DNA from: Hyphomicrobiales bacterium
GTDB lineage: Bacteria; Pseudomonadota; Alphaproteobacteria; Rhizobiales; Aestuariivirgaceae
Direction: 5' to 3'
Length of the DNA: 13,405 nucleotides
Assembly (NCBI GenBank): GCA_003151375.1
Contig: PLXI01000182.1
Span: forward strand, 23,463 to 36,867
How positions within the stretch are numbered: position 1 is the stretch's first letter; every line of letters starts with the position of its first letter. The position numbers were made by a program, and so were the translations under genes. The notes beneath the pieces were generated by a model that made no database searches, was not told the DNA's origin, and worked only from the letters and a program-made list of their open reading frames with translations. This document shows, piece after piece, positions 12,561 through 13,405 of this stretch.

Positions 12561-13388
12561 GCAGCCGGAGGAATTGAATTTATAAATGTGACACGGCGCT
12601 TCGTATCTCCCAAGGGCGAAGTGCTCACCGCGATCAAAAACGTGACTTTTACCGTTGAGCCAGGAGAATTTTGCGCGGTTGTTGGCCCGACCGGATGTGG
12701 TAAATCCACGACGCTCACTCTCGCAGCAGGACTTGATCAACCAAGCGCAGGTACGGTTCGCTTTTCTGATAAGGTCGTCAACGGCATTACAAAAGATGCC
12801 AGTTTTGTTTTTCAAACCGATGCACTGCTGCCTTGGAAATCTGTTTTGTCTAATGTGGCTTTAGGGCAAATTTTTCGCGGAAGGTCTAAAAGTGAAGCGC
12901 AGCGAATGGCACAAGATTGGCTGCATGTCGTTGGCCTTGCAGGTTTTGAAAATCACTATCCACATCAACTGTCAGGTGGGATGCGTAAACGCGTTGCACT
13001 GGCTGCCGCCCTGATGAACCAACCAAAAATGTTGCTGATGGATGAGCCCTTTTCAGCGTTAGATGTGCAGACGCGCGCTATTATGTCTAACGAGCTTTTA
13101 TCAATGTGGGAAAAGACTAAGCCGTCTGTGCTGTTTGTCACCCATGACCTTGAAGAAGCGATTGCGCTTGCCGATAAAGTGGTGGTGATTACGGCGGGGC
13201 CGGGCACAGTTAAGGCGATTTTCAAAGTAGATTTGCCACGCCCGCGTGGATCTGTTCAAGATATCCGCTTTGAGCCACGCTTTCTCAAGCTGTACCAGCA
13301 AATATGGGAAGCTCTACGAGAAGAAGTATCGCGTGCCTATGAACGCACTAGTACAATTGCCACAGCAAACATGGGAGCACCGGCATGA
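12558..13388 (+). CDS. ABC transporter ATP-binding protein, NitT/TauT type
   Basis: This 276-residue ATPase powers the importer and sits on the cytoplasmic face with the permease. Motifs: Walker A GPTGCGKST (43-51), Q-loop Q86 in FVFQTDALLPWKSVLSNV, signature LSGGM (138-142), Walker B LLMDEP (159-164, E163), D-loop SALD (166-169) and H-loop H196 in THD. The Q-loop neighbourhood is typical of the SsuB/TauB/NrtD branch, matching the upstream binding protein. The C-terminal part (LPRPRGSVQDIRFEPRF) is also typical. The ribosome-binding region is unusual: nine G in a row (12544-12552), then TTGAA, then ATG 12558. Its stop overlaps the next start (ATGA, 13385-13388), so the permease is translationally coupled. 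Confidence 0.95.
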   Translation: MAAGGIEFINVTRRFVSPKGEVLTAIKNVTFTVEPGEFCAVVGPTGCGKSTTLTLAAGLDQPSAGTVRFSDKVVNGITKDASFVFQTDALLPWKSVLSNVALGQIFRGRSKSEAQRMAQDWLHVVGLAGFENHYPHQLSGGMRKRVALAAALMNQPKMLLMDEPFSALDVQTRAIMSNELLSMWEKTKPSVLFVTHDLEEAIALADKVVVITAGPGTVKAIFKVDLPRPRGSVQDIRFEPRFLKLYQQIWEALREEVSRAYERTSTIATANMGAPA

Positions 13389-13405
13389 GCACGGTTCCAT
13401 CCAAT
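13385..13405 (+). CDS. start of the ABC permease gene, cut by window edge
   Basis: Only seven codons (MSTVPSN) are visible. ATG 13385 overlaps the ATPase stop in ATGA, and GGAGCACC lies just upstream as a ribosome-binding site. Gene order (binding protein, ATPase, then this) predicts a BPD_transp_1 permease; that is inference from context, since no membrane segment is inside the window. Confidence 0.6.

Overview
The window reads as a chromosomal segment of an alphaproteobacterium, most likely in or near the Hyphomicrobiales. Evidence for this is a cysE gene followed by a DUF3126-type gene, a zf-CHCC (NDUFS6-like) protein, a BTLCP-type transglutaminase-like peptidase, an omega subunit with an acidic tail, the map-radC pair, and tRNA genes that encode their own CCA ends. 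No rRNA, CRISPR array, transposase, integrase or phage gene was seen. Gene density is high and most genes are housekeeping or accessory-metabolic.

Layout. (1) 1-4772, minus strand, read right to left: a soluble PAS hybrid histidine kinase, methionine aminopeptidase (map), RadC, and adenylosuccinate lyase (purB, cut by the left edge). G+C falls from about 60% to under 50% inside map. (2) 4999-5084: tRNA-Leu(UAA) on the plus strand, facing a minus-strand pair of a YcaQ-type DNA glycosylase and a zf-CHCC protein. (3) 6582-9407, plus strand: alpha/beta hydrolase, serine acetyltransferase (cysE), DUF3126 protein, an unrecognised two-helix membrane protein, and a gamma-carbonic-anhydrase-like protein. 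(4) 9518-10162, minus strand: an exported transglutaminase-like cysteine peptidase with its own strong terminator. (5) 10379-11056, plus strand: tRNA-Leu(GAG), then rpoZ with a TTG start and a symmetric terminator. (6) 11309 to the right edge, plus strand: an ABC importer of the NMT1/SsuA/TauA type (periplasmic binding protein, ATPase, first seven codons of the permease).

How the genes fit together. purB, map, radC and rpoZ serve purine synthesis, protein maturation, an undefined DNA-linked role and transcription. cysE commits serine to cysteine synthesis. The ABC importer is a recent-looking transcription unit, with a structured leader, a possible sigma-54 promoter, and an elaborate gap between the binding-protein and ATPase genes. 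That gap holds a hairpin, repeated 9-mers and a run of nine G in the ribosome-binding region. The ligand cannot be told from sequence.

I did not find a clearly new multi-gene system. The best leads are non-coding structure around the ABC operon, the altered active-site motif of the transglutaminase-like peptidase, the unknown membrane protein between DUF3126 and the gamma-carbonic-anhydrase gene, and the composition step within map.
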